Positions 54,250-64,000 of a stretch of 64,000 nt of DNA are shown here, piece by piece. Position numbers and translations under genes: made by a program. Positions within the stretch are counted from its first letter, which is position 1; each line of letters begins with the position of its first letter. This DNA is from Sarocladium kiliense (lineage: Eukaryota; Ascomycota; Sordariomycetes; Hypocreales; Sarocladiaceae): positions 496,001 to 560,000 of the forward strand of contig JAUZTG010000041.1 in NCBI GenBank assembly GCA_030734395.1. Direction: 5' to 3'. The notes below the pieces were generated by a model. The model saw only the letters and a program-made list of their open reading frames with translations. It was not told the origin of the DNA and did not search any database.

Positions 54250-57200
54250 TCAGAGCGCCCACTGCTCAACAATCTCAGCCAGAGTTGTCTCGCTTCCAAC
54301 ATTACCCGGGAATACAACAAAAGGCACGGACCTGTGCCGGCTCGTCTCCTCGTCGCACCTCCAGAGAGGCACACCAGGGGCCGCCTGGCCAACAATCAGA
54401 GCTCTCCTCATCTTGAGACCTTTGGTGGCTGCGTCGGAGGACGTGATTCCTCCCTTGGCAATCACATATCGTGGCCGTACTTGAATGTTGACGAGGAGGC
54501 GCACAAGTGCAGCTGCCACCTTGGAGCCAATCTCTAGAGATGAGATGGCTTCATTGGTCTTGATCAATGTTCGTGATGTCATGACCAAGACGTCTCTACC
54601 AGCGCTGATAAGTCTGGTGGTTTCAGAGATGGTGCTGTCTACCATCTTCTGTTCATGTTCAGGGGATTCGATTAGTTGAGCCACATCCAGCTCAATCACT
54701 TCAAGATCGGCTCCCCTTCTCTCACGCAATGCCTTTAGTTGAGCCGTTGTTTTGGGTACGTATGAACCTGCCAAAATGAGACCGCCGGTCTTTGGAGCGT
54801 CCAAGTCATTCTTCAACGAAACCTCAGCCCAAGTCTTGGGTGGGATTTCTTGGATTCCAAGCCTTGAAGACACGAAGGCAGCTGCGGTGCGGTAGATGAA
54901 GCGGTAACCCTTCTGTTCGGCAGCCAAGAGGCCAGCGACGAAGACATTCATGTCCGAATCCGCCACAGCATTGACAATAATGACACGGTTGGCACCGCGC
55001 TCTCCATTAAGAAGCTTCTCTTCGACCTTGGCTGGGCCTCCGCAGCGCAGGTCTTCCAGAGTGATCGACGTGAACGATGATGCTGTGAACCGCGAGCCGC
55101 ATTTCTCGAGGATGTACTGCTGAAGATTGGAGTTCTTGTACCCGAATGTAGCGTCCTGGGCGAAGGGAGTCTGTGCAGCCGGGACCAATTGGTCACCTTC
55201 TTGCACGTAATGGACATCGTTGATAGTGAACCGGCCACCTTGACGGAAGAATGGCGCAAGGACCCAACCGTCGGATCTTCCAAGCACTTCCTCGACTGCT
55301 TCGGGCTCCTCAGGCAAATGGCCACGTAGTGTTGAGTCACCACGCAGGACAATCTCAAAGGCCTTGCCGCTTTCCACCGCAGCCTTCTTGACGTTTGTTG
55401 TGATCTCGACAATAAGTGCCTTTGCTTCCGTTGGTGGAAGAGCTCTGCTGTTGGTCAAGATGAAGAAGCCACGGCAGTCCGTTGCGAATTGCTCCTTGAG
55501 GGTCTCCACGTCCCAGACGGCTAGAACGTCAATGTTGTTGCAGGTCTGAGTTCCAGTAGGGTCATCGTCCAGCGCAACAAGGACTGGCATGGCACCGCTG
55601 TCAACACGAGCTCTCGTTGACTCGATGAGATCAGTGGCGTATTCTGCAGGGAGGGCAGCCAACGTCGCCTGTGCAGGCAGTGGCTTTATGGCGTCTTCGT
55701 ATAAAATGGGAGGCGTCACTTTTGGAGATGCACTCTTGCTCACATCCGATCTAGCTGTCTCCCAAAGACGCACCACACCAGCATCCGACTCTCTAGCCCA
55801 GCCACGGGCAGCTCCATCAATGTAGAGATTATGAGCTACCGCAGACATGGGCGTGTAGCTGGCTAGTCTCTTCGCCTCATTTAGCACAATACCAAGATCC
55901 TTGACAAAGATAGCCAGCGCCGAGTGAGGGGTCCAATCGGCATCAAGCATCTGCGAAGCCCGGTTTTGGAACATCCAGCTCCAGGCGGCGGACTCGTTGA
56001 AGATCTCGTACACTTGCCGCGTATCGAGGCCCAGACGAGATGCGAATGCTAGTGACTCTGCTGCCGTTGCGATGTGGACTCCTGCGAGGAGCTGGTTGAT
56101 GAGCTTTGCTGAAGATGCTGCGCCAACTCCGCCCTTGACGTTGTAAATGTTGGACTCTTTACCGGCCATGGCCAAGATTATGCCGCGAACGGCTCCAAGT
56201 GCCGACTCTGTTCCTGAGCAAATCATCTGCTTTTGTTAGAATTTGGACTTGTAGCAAGGCACGGGAAACTTACCGTCAGATCTCCCTTTGCTGCACGAGC
56301 TACACCTCCACTGACAGGTGCATCCACGAGCGAGAGGCCCCTATCGAGAGACTCCAACTTCTCGCCAACACGACGTGCTTCGGACGGTGGAACAGTTGAG
56401 CTAAGTATCACCGTTGCTCCATCAGCGAGCTCTTCAGCAGCTTTGCCAGCACCGAAAAGCACATCCCACGCCTGCGCCGCGTTCTGAACCATGAGGATCA
56501 GCGCTGCTGTCCCCTGGGCGGCTTCGGCTGGTGAAGAAGCTGCGATGGCCTTTTCAGCTGGGCCGCTGGCCACAAATTTGGCGACTGAGGGAGCCCAGAC
56601 ATCATAGCCTTGAACGCAGAAGCCGGCACGGACGAGGGACTGCGCCATCCCCTGACCCATTGCGCCTAAGCCGACCATGCCGATTGTTGACACGGATGGC
56701 GGTGTCTTGGGTGGAGTTACATCCCTGGCAGAGCTGCGGGCATAAGTGCCATTTGTCTCGATTGCCACTGCCTGCTGTTTCTGTGATTCGAACAGCTTGA
56801 CGAGGCTGGAGACATGTTCTGAGCCATAGCCTTGGGTAGCTGCGAGCAGGCAAACTTGCTCAGTGGCAGAGCACAATGGCAAAGGGAAGTTCAGACTTTT
56901 TGATGTACTCGTCACCAGATTCTAGATATTTGGATTAGCGGGCTGCGCATCTCACTTTGGGCATTGGAGCCTCGGGTCATGCTTCTGGTGGGAGCCACTT
57001 ACAATGTTTTGCAGCAACGACTTAATCGATGGCTTCGCAGGCGAACTCCTCTGCAGCATATCTGGAACGAGCTGCTCATACGCAGACGAGTTTCCTGCAG
57101 CGTTGATGATGATCTTGTAAATCTCGTCGGCATCAATCCCTGCTTTTGACGCAAGACCAGTAGCCTCCGCAGCCGTGACTGCATGCGTAGCTTCAAGTAG

Positions 57201-57811
57201 ATGACTGGTCAAACGCAGTTTATTCGCGGATCCAAGACCCCCGGAAATGATTTTGACGTTGACATGCGCCTTTAACAGAGAATCTATACTTTCAAGAGCC
57301 TCTCTTGATCCTGAGATCCAGATAGAGCTCTTGTCGCTGCTGCTTCTGGTGTTTCGCGCAACAATTGAGCAGTCGAGGATCTTAACGTCAGCGCGACCGG
57401 CTTCTGTGAGGTGAGCAGCCAGTTCTTGGTAGTATTCTGGCATCGCGAGGCACTCGAGAATGAGCGACGCATCCTTGGGCAATGCTTGGTGTGCGTCAGC
57501 GAAAATTGATTGACACACAATCTTGTGGTGACTTTGCTTTACGTACCCTGAATGAGACCGGAGGATGATCCTAGAAGTACCTCGCTCAAAGTCTGTGCAT
57601 CTTTCTCCTCGATCCAAATAACTTGGCTATGCTGGGCAACCTCATGAATGGAGTCTGATCTCTGTAATTGTCCAGCTTCAATGAGCCGAACGTTGTCTGG
57701 GGAGTTGTCATAAGCCCTGATTGTGCTTTTGAGATGCAAGTGCAAGGCTTCCGCCACTTCAGCCTTTTCTGGGCTGAAGCCAACGAATCCAACAGAAGCA
57801 TGGGCCGTCAT
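54250..57811 (-). CDS. Fusion of two 6PGDH/HIBADH-like dehydrogenase units and a four-carbon acid sugar kinase (DUF1537)
   Basis: Four exons: 57811-57547, 57484-57003, 56921-56274 and 56229-54250, giving 1124 residues. Unit 1 (1 to about 320) is a HIBADH/6PGDH fold whose dinucleotide loop is degenerate (GFVGFSPEKAE) but whose C-terminal helical part is kept (SGGLGSANKLRLTSHLLEATHAV). Unit 2 (about 328-640) has an intact GMVGLGAMGQGM, DAPVSGGVARA and KGGVGAASSAKLINQLL with the catalytic Lys. Unit 3 (about 680-1124) is the OtnK-type kinase: VLVALDDDPTGTQTC, LRGDSTLRGHLP, APFFRQGGR, and C-terminal IAKGGITSSDAATKGL and VVFPGNVG. In bacteria LtnD/OtnK-type enzymes oxidise, then phosphorylate, threonate or erythronate. 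Fungal relatives, as I recall them, often carry an extra class II aldolase domain at the C-terminus; none is present here. Confidence 0.88.
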
Positions 57812-58270
57812 GATGATGGTTGACTATAGAATAGACCAATACCTCGAGGCGTACGAATACATGCGGCGGCAGCGTTGCGGCATCGCTCTTATAAATTGTG
57901 CCATTCACTTTCGCGCGAGATTCCCAGCAATTATCCAAGTCCACCAGACACAATCAATACCTCCATTAACAGGCGCATTTATTCCAGAGCACACACAGCG
58001 TCCACTGTGGAGGCAATTCTTGTCCCAGTCAGGCTAGAGATGCTCTTCCTGGGGCGGCCTAAGCGGCGCGAAGTCCGCGCCACCATCCCATGACTCGTAT
58101 AGGGAAAACTTACAGCAGGCCGGCGCCGTTTCCCTCGGTCTGGAGCGCGGACATCCTGCCGTCAGTCGGTTCGCCCTGTGATATCAACTACCCCAGCATC
58201 CGCGGTCATCGTCCCGCGCAATTACCTTCCCCGGGTTATCAGCCGCCCCCAGATACTTGCAGGTTTCCCC
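57812..58270. promoter_or_regulatory. Divergent promoter, fusion enzyme / Zn2Cys6 regulator
   Basis: 459 bases between two ATGs. GC-rich around 58050-58210 with several CGG/CCG triplets (GGGGCGGCCTAAGCGGCGCG, GGCCGGCGCCG). An in-frame ATG for the regulator at 58178 lies inside it. Confidence 0.4.
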
Positions 58271-60391
58271 ATGGAGAACACCGCTACTATGAAGAGAGCT
58301 CGGATAAGTTTTGAAGCGGATGAGACCGGGTCAGGTGAGGAGTCTGTTGGACTGAGCCGTGCCTCCGTCTCAGCTCCGGACTCTGACATTCGTCAATCCA
58401 AAGTGTCGAGAAGGATTCGAGCCTGTAAGTCAATGCCCTGCCAATCATCGCTGTCATTATGAAGTCATCACAACAGTAAGTCTAAATGAGGTTCATTAGG
58501 TCAGCAGTGCCATGGTCGCAAGATCCGATGCGTCACGGACGCCGGCGCCTCCAAGTGCATCCGCTGCACAAAGAATGGCTTGGAATGTGTCGTAAACAAG
58601 AATCTGCAAGACCTGCTAGAAGGCGAATATGACTGGAAGAAGGCCATGGAGCAACAGATGGAATCCATGCGCGCGTCAATGGTAGATATGAAGGCGAAGC
58701 TCGAGAACCTGCAGTCTACCCAGCAGCAGATGAAGATCGCGACAACCTCCCCTGAGACAGTCTCAAGCCTCACGGCTCCAACGCCTCACCTGACTGCCAT
58801 GACGAGAGAGAACTCGCCTGAGAGTCATGGCGTCTCTAAAGACGACGACGCCATTGTCGACGCCCCCATGGGAAGTCTCTTTCGCGTGACGAAGCTTCGC
58901 AACATCAGGAGCGATCCAAGCCGCAACGACAGAGCAGCCCTCGATCGTCATCGCCAACCAGACTTCATTTCTCAAGGACGCATCAGTCTGGCTGAGGCGG
59001 AACAGCTCTTTGCGGCGTTTCGGGGCACCCTCAACGCTTACCTCTGGGGCGGCGTCGCTCTCGTCCACGATACCCTGTCGTCTGCCAGGCAATCGTCATC
59101 GCTCCTCGTCGCCGCCATCTTGGCCGTTGCAGCCCTCCATACGCAGGATAACGGGCAGAGCTTCGACCGCTGCTATGTTATGCTATCTGAGCTCGCTAGC
59201 CAGACCATGTTCCAGAGATACCATACTCTAGATGACATCCGCGGCCTGTGCATCGGCGCGTTCTGGCTCTCGGACCTCAGCTGGAAGCTTTCTGGACTTG
59301 CTGTGCGCATCGCAACGGAGCTGAATATCCATCAGCATTGTGCCAGGGCTTTGCGTGGGGAGACATCTCACTGCGAGAAGGCTCGCTTATGGTATCTTCT
59401 ATACGTTTGTGACCACCACTTCAGTATTGCGTATGGAAGACCGCCTGTTATTGCTGAGGATGTGACTTTGATCAACCACGAGGGTTTCCTGGCGCTTCCA
59501 GGTGCCAAGGATGCTGATGTGCGTCTGCATAGCCAGGTCAGCATATTCATCATTCTCAGCCGGGCGTATAGGACGTTCGGTCTGGATCGGTCACGGGTGG
59601 TTGCCAACGACGAGTTCGATGCGATACGCCGCTATAATGGTGAACTAGGGCAATGGAAGCAGACATGGGAGTCACGACTAGGCGAACTTGGTAAGTTGTT
59701 CCCCATGCAGCGGTAGAGAATGTATCTAAGTAGCTGACATGATGCAACAGGGCGTGATTCCCAGATTGGAGACTATCCGAGGAAAGGTGTAGTTCTGCAC
59801 TACCACTTCGCCCGGCTGCTTCTATTCTCCGTCTGTTTGCAGGGACTTCAGCCCACTGATGACTTTCTCATCTCTCCTGAGAGACAAGCATTCATCAACA
59901 CGGCCGTAGACAGCGCATCTGCTACACTCCGGTTAATCTTGGAAGACTCGGATATGCGCCGCGCTGTCGTTGGAGTTCCTCTGTACCTTCTCACAACTAT
60001 CGCATACTCGTCCATCTTCTTGATCAAAGTGTGTTCCTCGTGGAGGGCTGTTGTCATACGCCTCTCAGTAGAGGACGTGGCCGGCCTAGTTGGGCCCATC
60101 ATCTCCATGCTCAACGCCACGCAAGGCTATGCGAGACATGTCGCGCATTACATCGGACAGGGGCTCAGTACTATGCTGGACAGGTTCAAATCTGGAGAGT
60201 CGGCAAGCAATGTGCTCATGCCGCAACATCCCAATGAGAGGACATGGGAGCAGCCTTCAGACTCTCGACAGTCGCAACAACAGGACTGGGATCTGAACTA
60301 TAGCTGGATGCTGGGAGAGCAGCTTGGTATGGGCCTAGAATACTATCCGGGAGATCTTCTAGGGATCATCGGATCGCAGATGGCGGAGTAG
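58271..60391 (+). CDS. Zn2Cys6 transcription factor, about 661 residues
   Basis: Three exons: 58271-58424, 58500-59690 and 59751-60391. The first intron splits the zinc cluster at its first Cys codon: C52, C55, C62, C71, C74, C81, with an 8-residue loop between the third and fourth Cys (CVTDAGASKC) instead of the usual 6. A coiled coil follows (LEGEYDWKKAMEQQMESMRASMVDMKAKLENL). The Fungal_trans-like domain includes LIVAAILAVAALH-type helices, IRGLCIGAFWLSDLSWKLSGLAVRIATELNIH, and WYLLYVCDHHFSIAYGRPPVI. An upstream in-frame ATG (58178) would add 31 residues. Head to head with the fusion enzyme and in tandem with the MFS gene, so it probably controls that set. Confidence 0.9.
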
Positions 60392-61079
60392 TCATTACTG
60401 AGCCTTACTCTGACTTCAGAGTTCACGTTTCCTATACATATTAGACTTCACAAGGACCAACCCAGCCAAGCTTGCCATATACTTTGTCGGTACTCTGCCG
60501 ATCGCGTTCAGGTGGCTGCAGGTCTATTGCCGCTAAAGCAATCCTGGTCAAGGTCTCGTTCCACCGAAGACTAGCTCTTCACACTGCCGATAATTCTCAC
60601 CCACTCGGCGCGAAGACCGCCATTAGCCATAGCGTAAGGGCGGCTTTCGTGCCGCCACTTCACACAACAGCACGAATAGCAAGTGTAGAATCCTCTCTTC
60701 CTTCTCCCCAGTCTTGTGGGGATGGCAGTACGTGCTTTCAATGTTTTCGTGCCCCCCCCCCGGACTAAGTGGACCTGTCCCATGGGGCGGTTCATGTTGA
60801 GTTTTGAGGCTTGCACATAGTTTACGGGGTTTGTTCCCCAGTCTCACAGCGTAGCGCCAGCTGGGGATGATCGTTGCCGTGATCCGTTGTATTTAAGGTC
60901 TTCACTGCTGCCGCTTGACTGCACCTCGCTCCATCTAACCACTGCCATCCAGTGCGCAGACCTTCTTCAGAATCTCCAACTACGTCAGCCCGTCTCGTCC
61001 CAACTTCCTTCGACTTTGGGTTCATACACAAAAGGCCGCCCCTTCGAACATCTTTGCTTCTCTCAGAACGACCAGCACA
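60392..61079. other. Intergenic, promoter of MFS gene
   Basis: 688 bases without a supported gene. Holds a run of ten C (60752-60761) and TATTTAAGG at about 60889, near the transporter leader. Confidence 0.4.
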
Positions 61080-62628
61080 ATGACCGTTGAGAAAGACATG
61101 GCTCAGGCCGAAGAGCATCATGAGCAAGTCGGCATCTCGCAAGAGCTGTCCGATGCTCTACGGAACTACACTCCCGGCAGCCCTGAAGAAAAGAAGCTCG
61201 TGAAGAAGATTGACTTGTTCCTCATGCCCATGCTGTGGGTCATGTACATCCTGAACTATGTCGATCGCATGAATATTGTACGTGTCACAAGCTAGTATCT
61301 CGAAAACTGATCAAGTACACAGGCTGACTTCAATGTTCTCATAGGGCAATGCGAGAATCGCTGGCATGGGCGACGACTTGAAGCTCGACGACAGCATGTA
61401 CGCATGGGTTCTCTCCATCTTCTTCTTCGGCTACCTCATCTGCGAGGTCCCATCCAACATGATCCTCTCCCGAAGCCGGCCCTCGCTCTTCCTCCCAGGC
61501 ATCATGATCATCTGGGGCGCCTTATGTGCCGTCATGTCCGTCAGCAAGAACTACGCCACCCTCCTCGCCTTCCGCTTCATCCTAGGATGCATCGAGTCTG
61601 GATTCTTTCCTGGTGTCTTGTACCTTCTCAGCTCGTGGTATACACGTGCGGAGCTGGGCAAGCGCTTTGCAATCTTCTATGCTGCGGCTGTTCTATCCGG
61701 CGCTTTCGGCGGATTGCTTGCTGGCGGTATCACCTCTGGTCTACATGATGCTCACGGCATCTCAGGATGGCGCTGGCTCTTTATTGTCGAGGGAGTGGCC
61801 ACTGTCGGCGTCGGTATCTTAGCCATCTTCGTGCTCCTCGATTATCCTCACAACTCGAAGCGACTCAGCGAGCGAGAGCGCCAGCTGGCTCAGATCCGCA
61901 TTGTGGCCGATGGTCTGGCCTCAACAAGCAGTGTTACTGGTCGACTTACACACTGGCAAGCCTTCGTCGCTGCGATTGCTGATCCCCGAACCTACATCTT
62001 CATTGTTCTCTTCATGCTCGACGTCGGTGCTGGGACAATCTCCTACTTCATCCCGACCATCACCAAGACGCTGGGTTATGACTCGGTCAAGGCTCAGTAC
62101 ATGACAGTACCCATCTACGCTGTTGCTACCGTCGTCCTCATCTTCGTCGCCTGGTCCTCAGATCGCCACATTGAACGCCGCTGGCACATCACCTCAGCAC
62201 TTGTTCTCGGCTGTGTTGGCAGTGTCGTCTGTGTCGCAGTGCAGAACCCCATCGTGCGATACATCATGATCTGCTTCGTGGCCTCTGGCATCTGGTCAGC
62301 ACTCCCTTTGATTCTCTCATGGACCAGCGCAACCGTGAGCCTGCCTCCGGAGAAGCGCGCCATCGTCCTTGCGCTTGTCAATGCTTTCGGAAACTTCTCC
62401 AGTGTCTATGGAAGCCGGATCTGGCCTACAAACGACTCGCCTGCATACCATATTGGATTTGGCGTTACCGCTGCTTTCCTCGGCACGGGTGCTATTCTCG
62501 CCTCGCTCGTACCCCTGCTGTGCAAGATTACCGCCCACAAGGGAACAGCTGCGGAAAGGGCTATTCTTGCTGGTGGTGAGACTGAGGAGCGAAATGCGAG
62601 TGATAAGGAGGTGGCGTCGGCAAAGTAA
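61080..62628 (+). CDS. MFS transporter, ACS family (Tna1/Dal5-like)
   Basis: Two exons, 61080-61277 and 61345-62628, giving 493 residues and 12 expected membrane segments. KKIDLFLMPMLWVMYILNYVDRMNI-GNARIAGM spans the splice and is the TM1 signature of the family. YLICEVPSNMILSRSRPSLFLPG, RFILGCIESGFFPGVLYLLSSWYTRAELGKR and GWRWLFIVEGVATVGVGI follow, then LDYPHNSKRLSERER in the central loop. Relatives carry nicotinate, allantoate, pantothenate or sugar acids. In tandem after the Zn2Cys6 gene and near the fusion kinase, import of a short sugar acid is a fair inference. The intron is 67 nt and in the common early position. Confidence 0.93.
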
Positions 62629-63363
62629 GATGAAAACCAGCAGTAGCCGGGGTTGCCATTACTACCCCTGGCGGCAGATAGTGGGCAATATATAATTTAC
62701 TTCAAGATCGTATGCGTTTTTCATGAAAACCCCTGCTAAGGAAAGATTGGAGACATCCACGTGCTTGCTGGCTTGCGATCCGAGCTCAAGTCCACGCATG
62801 AGGTGTCTTCTCCAGGTTTAAGTCCCTTTAGTCCGTAGCGAGCCCAGATAAATGCCCAAATTGACGATATGTACCGGTGTTTGCTTCTGAAAGGTGTTAA
62901 AGGAGATATTGCAGGGGAGGAAATGAATCCACAAAGTTTCAAGACACCAGTGTTAGCACCATCAAGTAGCGGGAAAGGGACCAATGTCAGTATGATGAAG
63001 AAGCCTTATGGCTTCGTTTCTTTCGATTCACTGATTTGTTTTTTTGCACAGGTAGTGAGAGAGTGTGTATATTCTGGATGTTTCTCAAGTCTAAGCTTCC
63101 TCTGACACTCACGGTCTGTTAGAGAGGAGTGATGACAACAATAGGAAAGAAGAAAATCAAGGCCAGTGGCCTGTAAGGCCGTCTGACATGTATCCCAAAC
63201 TCCCGTCCCCTGTGCTCTCAGCTCAAGTATATGCAACCGCTGTATCATATCACCACCGCAGTCTATTAGAAGAGAGACTATGTGTCTCCCTTTTGCTTCA
63301 ATGAGGCTCTTCCATCAAGCTTCTCTAAATGTTTGGAAACTCTTCTTATCTTCTCTGAGACGC
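62629..63363. other. 3' region between convergent genes, no supported gene
   Basis: 735 bases between the stops of two transporters. Small frames only. Confidence 0.4.
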
Positions 63364-64000
63364 TTAAGCAGCACCAGTCAAGTTGGCAGTGTTGAGCTTC
63401 TTCCAGCCAGTGGTGAGACTGATGAGAGAAGCAACACCGGTGATGGCGATCGTCATGGCGAAGACAACCCTGAGACCCTCCATGTAGCCGTCGAGAACGA
63501 GCGGAAGCTGCTCGGGAGTGAAGACGTTGCGGATCTCAGATGCGCCAGTAAGGACGAGGTCGCCGAGGGTGATGTCGGAGGACCTGGCAGTGATGTACTT
63601 GACCATGGTGTTGAGGAAGGCAGACTGCGAACCGGAGACAATGAAGGCACCGCCAATGCTTTGAGCGACTACGAAGTCTGTTAGTCAATGCGAACTTTTG
63701 AGTTAGATGATGGACAACTTACAGAGCACCATGCCGGTAGAGGCAGAGATATCAGCAGCGGCAGATCGGCCCTGAACAGTGATCATGGGAACCTGGAAGC
63801 CGACACCGAAACCAACACCAGCGAGAATCTGGAATCCAATCCACTTGCCAGCACCAGTGTTGATACCCAGAGTGTAGAACAGACCAGATCCAATGGTAGC
63901 AATCATGGCGCCGCCAATCAGAAGATGCTGGTACCAACCCGAAACCGAGATGAAGATACCGCTAGCAATCGTGCCAATAGTAACAGCAATAATCAGCGGC
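63364..64000 (-). CDS. MFS drug transporter, DHA2 (14-TM) type, C-terminal part
   Basis: Cut by the right edge. The visible part is exon 64000-63723 and the last exon 63677-63364, joined in frame (STGMVLYFVVAQSIGGAF). Read from the edge: a membrane segment (LIIAVTIGTIASGIFISVSG), WYQHLLIGGAMIATIGSGLFYTL, then GKWIGFQILAGVGFGVGFQVPMITVQ, the typical TM11-12 region of fungal 14-TM efflux pumps such as the Tri12/AflT-like group. After a soluble loop (AFLNTMVKYITARSSDITLGDLVLTG) comes a last membrane helix (LRVVFAMTIAITGVASLISL) and a short tail. Likely exports toxic compounds or metabolites. Confidence 0.9.

Noticed and set aside
1..64000. CRISPR arrays, insertion sequences, intact transposons or RIP-mutated AT-rich blocks
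   Set aside because: No direct repeat arrays, transposase/reverse transcriptase motifs or long AT-rich stretches seen by eye.

Overview
The window reads as nuclear DNA of a filamentous ascomycete (Pezizomycotina). The genes are compact and mostly interrupted by short GT-AG introns of about 45-80 nt. Zn2Cys6 regulators and ACS-type (allantoate permease-like) MFS transporters are abundant, and there are fungal housekeeping genes such as an Asa1-like ASTRA subunit and a histidyl-tRNA synthetase. I could not fix the genus. All exon structures were derived by hand from splice sites and reading frame; most multi-exon models close in frame from ATG to stop, and the exceptions are stated.

Left part (1-16 kb): a small secreted protein, a secreted endonuclease/exonuclease/phosphatase-fold enzyme and a secreted nucleoside hydrolase lie in tandem. 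They are followed by a C-terminally short Zn2Cys6 regulator, an epoxide hydrolase, a threonine aldolase-type PLP enzyme, an Nha1-type Na+/H+ antiporter and a secreted thioredoxin-reductase-like flavoprotein with a CPWC redox pair. Middle left (17-29 kb) is largely housekeeping: HisRS with two start codons, a HAD phosphatase, a TPR protein, a 781-residue Zn2Cys6 regulator, Asa1 and a conserved-looking protein of unknown function.

Central block (30-44 kb): this looks like a catabolic gene cluster for a sugar acid or lactone. It holds an ACS-type MFS transporter, a COG3618-like amidohydrolase/lactonase, an HpcH/HpaI (2-keto-3-deoxy sugar acid type) aldolase, a D-2-hydroxyacid dehydrogenase, a second ACS-type transporter and two Zn2Cys6 regulators. 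Uptake, lactone opening, retro-aldol cleavage and reduction of the 2-oxo product could form one pathway; no sugar-acid dehydratase is visible in the window. Two of its intergenic regions share a near-identical 15-16 bp motif.

Right part (44.6-64 kb): a secreted GH5 glycoside hydrolase, a three-finger C2H2 protein, an OTT_1508-like deaminase-family protein facing an ankyrin-repeat protein, then a second metabolic block. That block has a BAHD-like acyltransferase, a 1124-residue fusion of two 6PGDH/HIBADH-like units with a four-carbon-acid-sugar kinase (DUF1537), a Zn2Cys6 regulator and an ACS-type MFS transporter. The C-terminal part of a DHA2-type drug transporter runs off the right edge. I saw no rRNA, tRNA, CRISPR or intact transposon.
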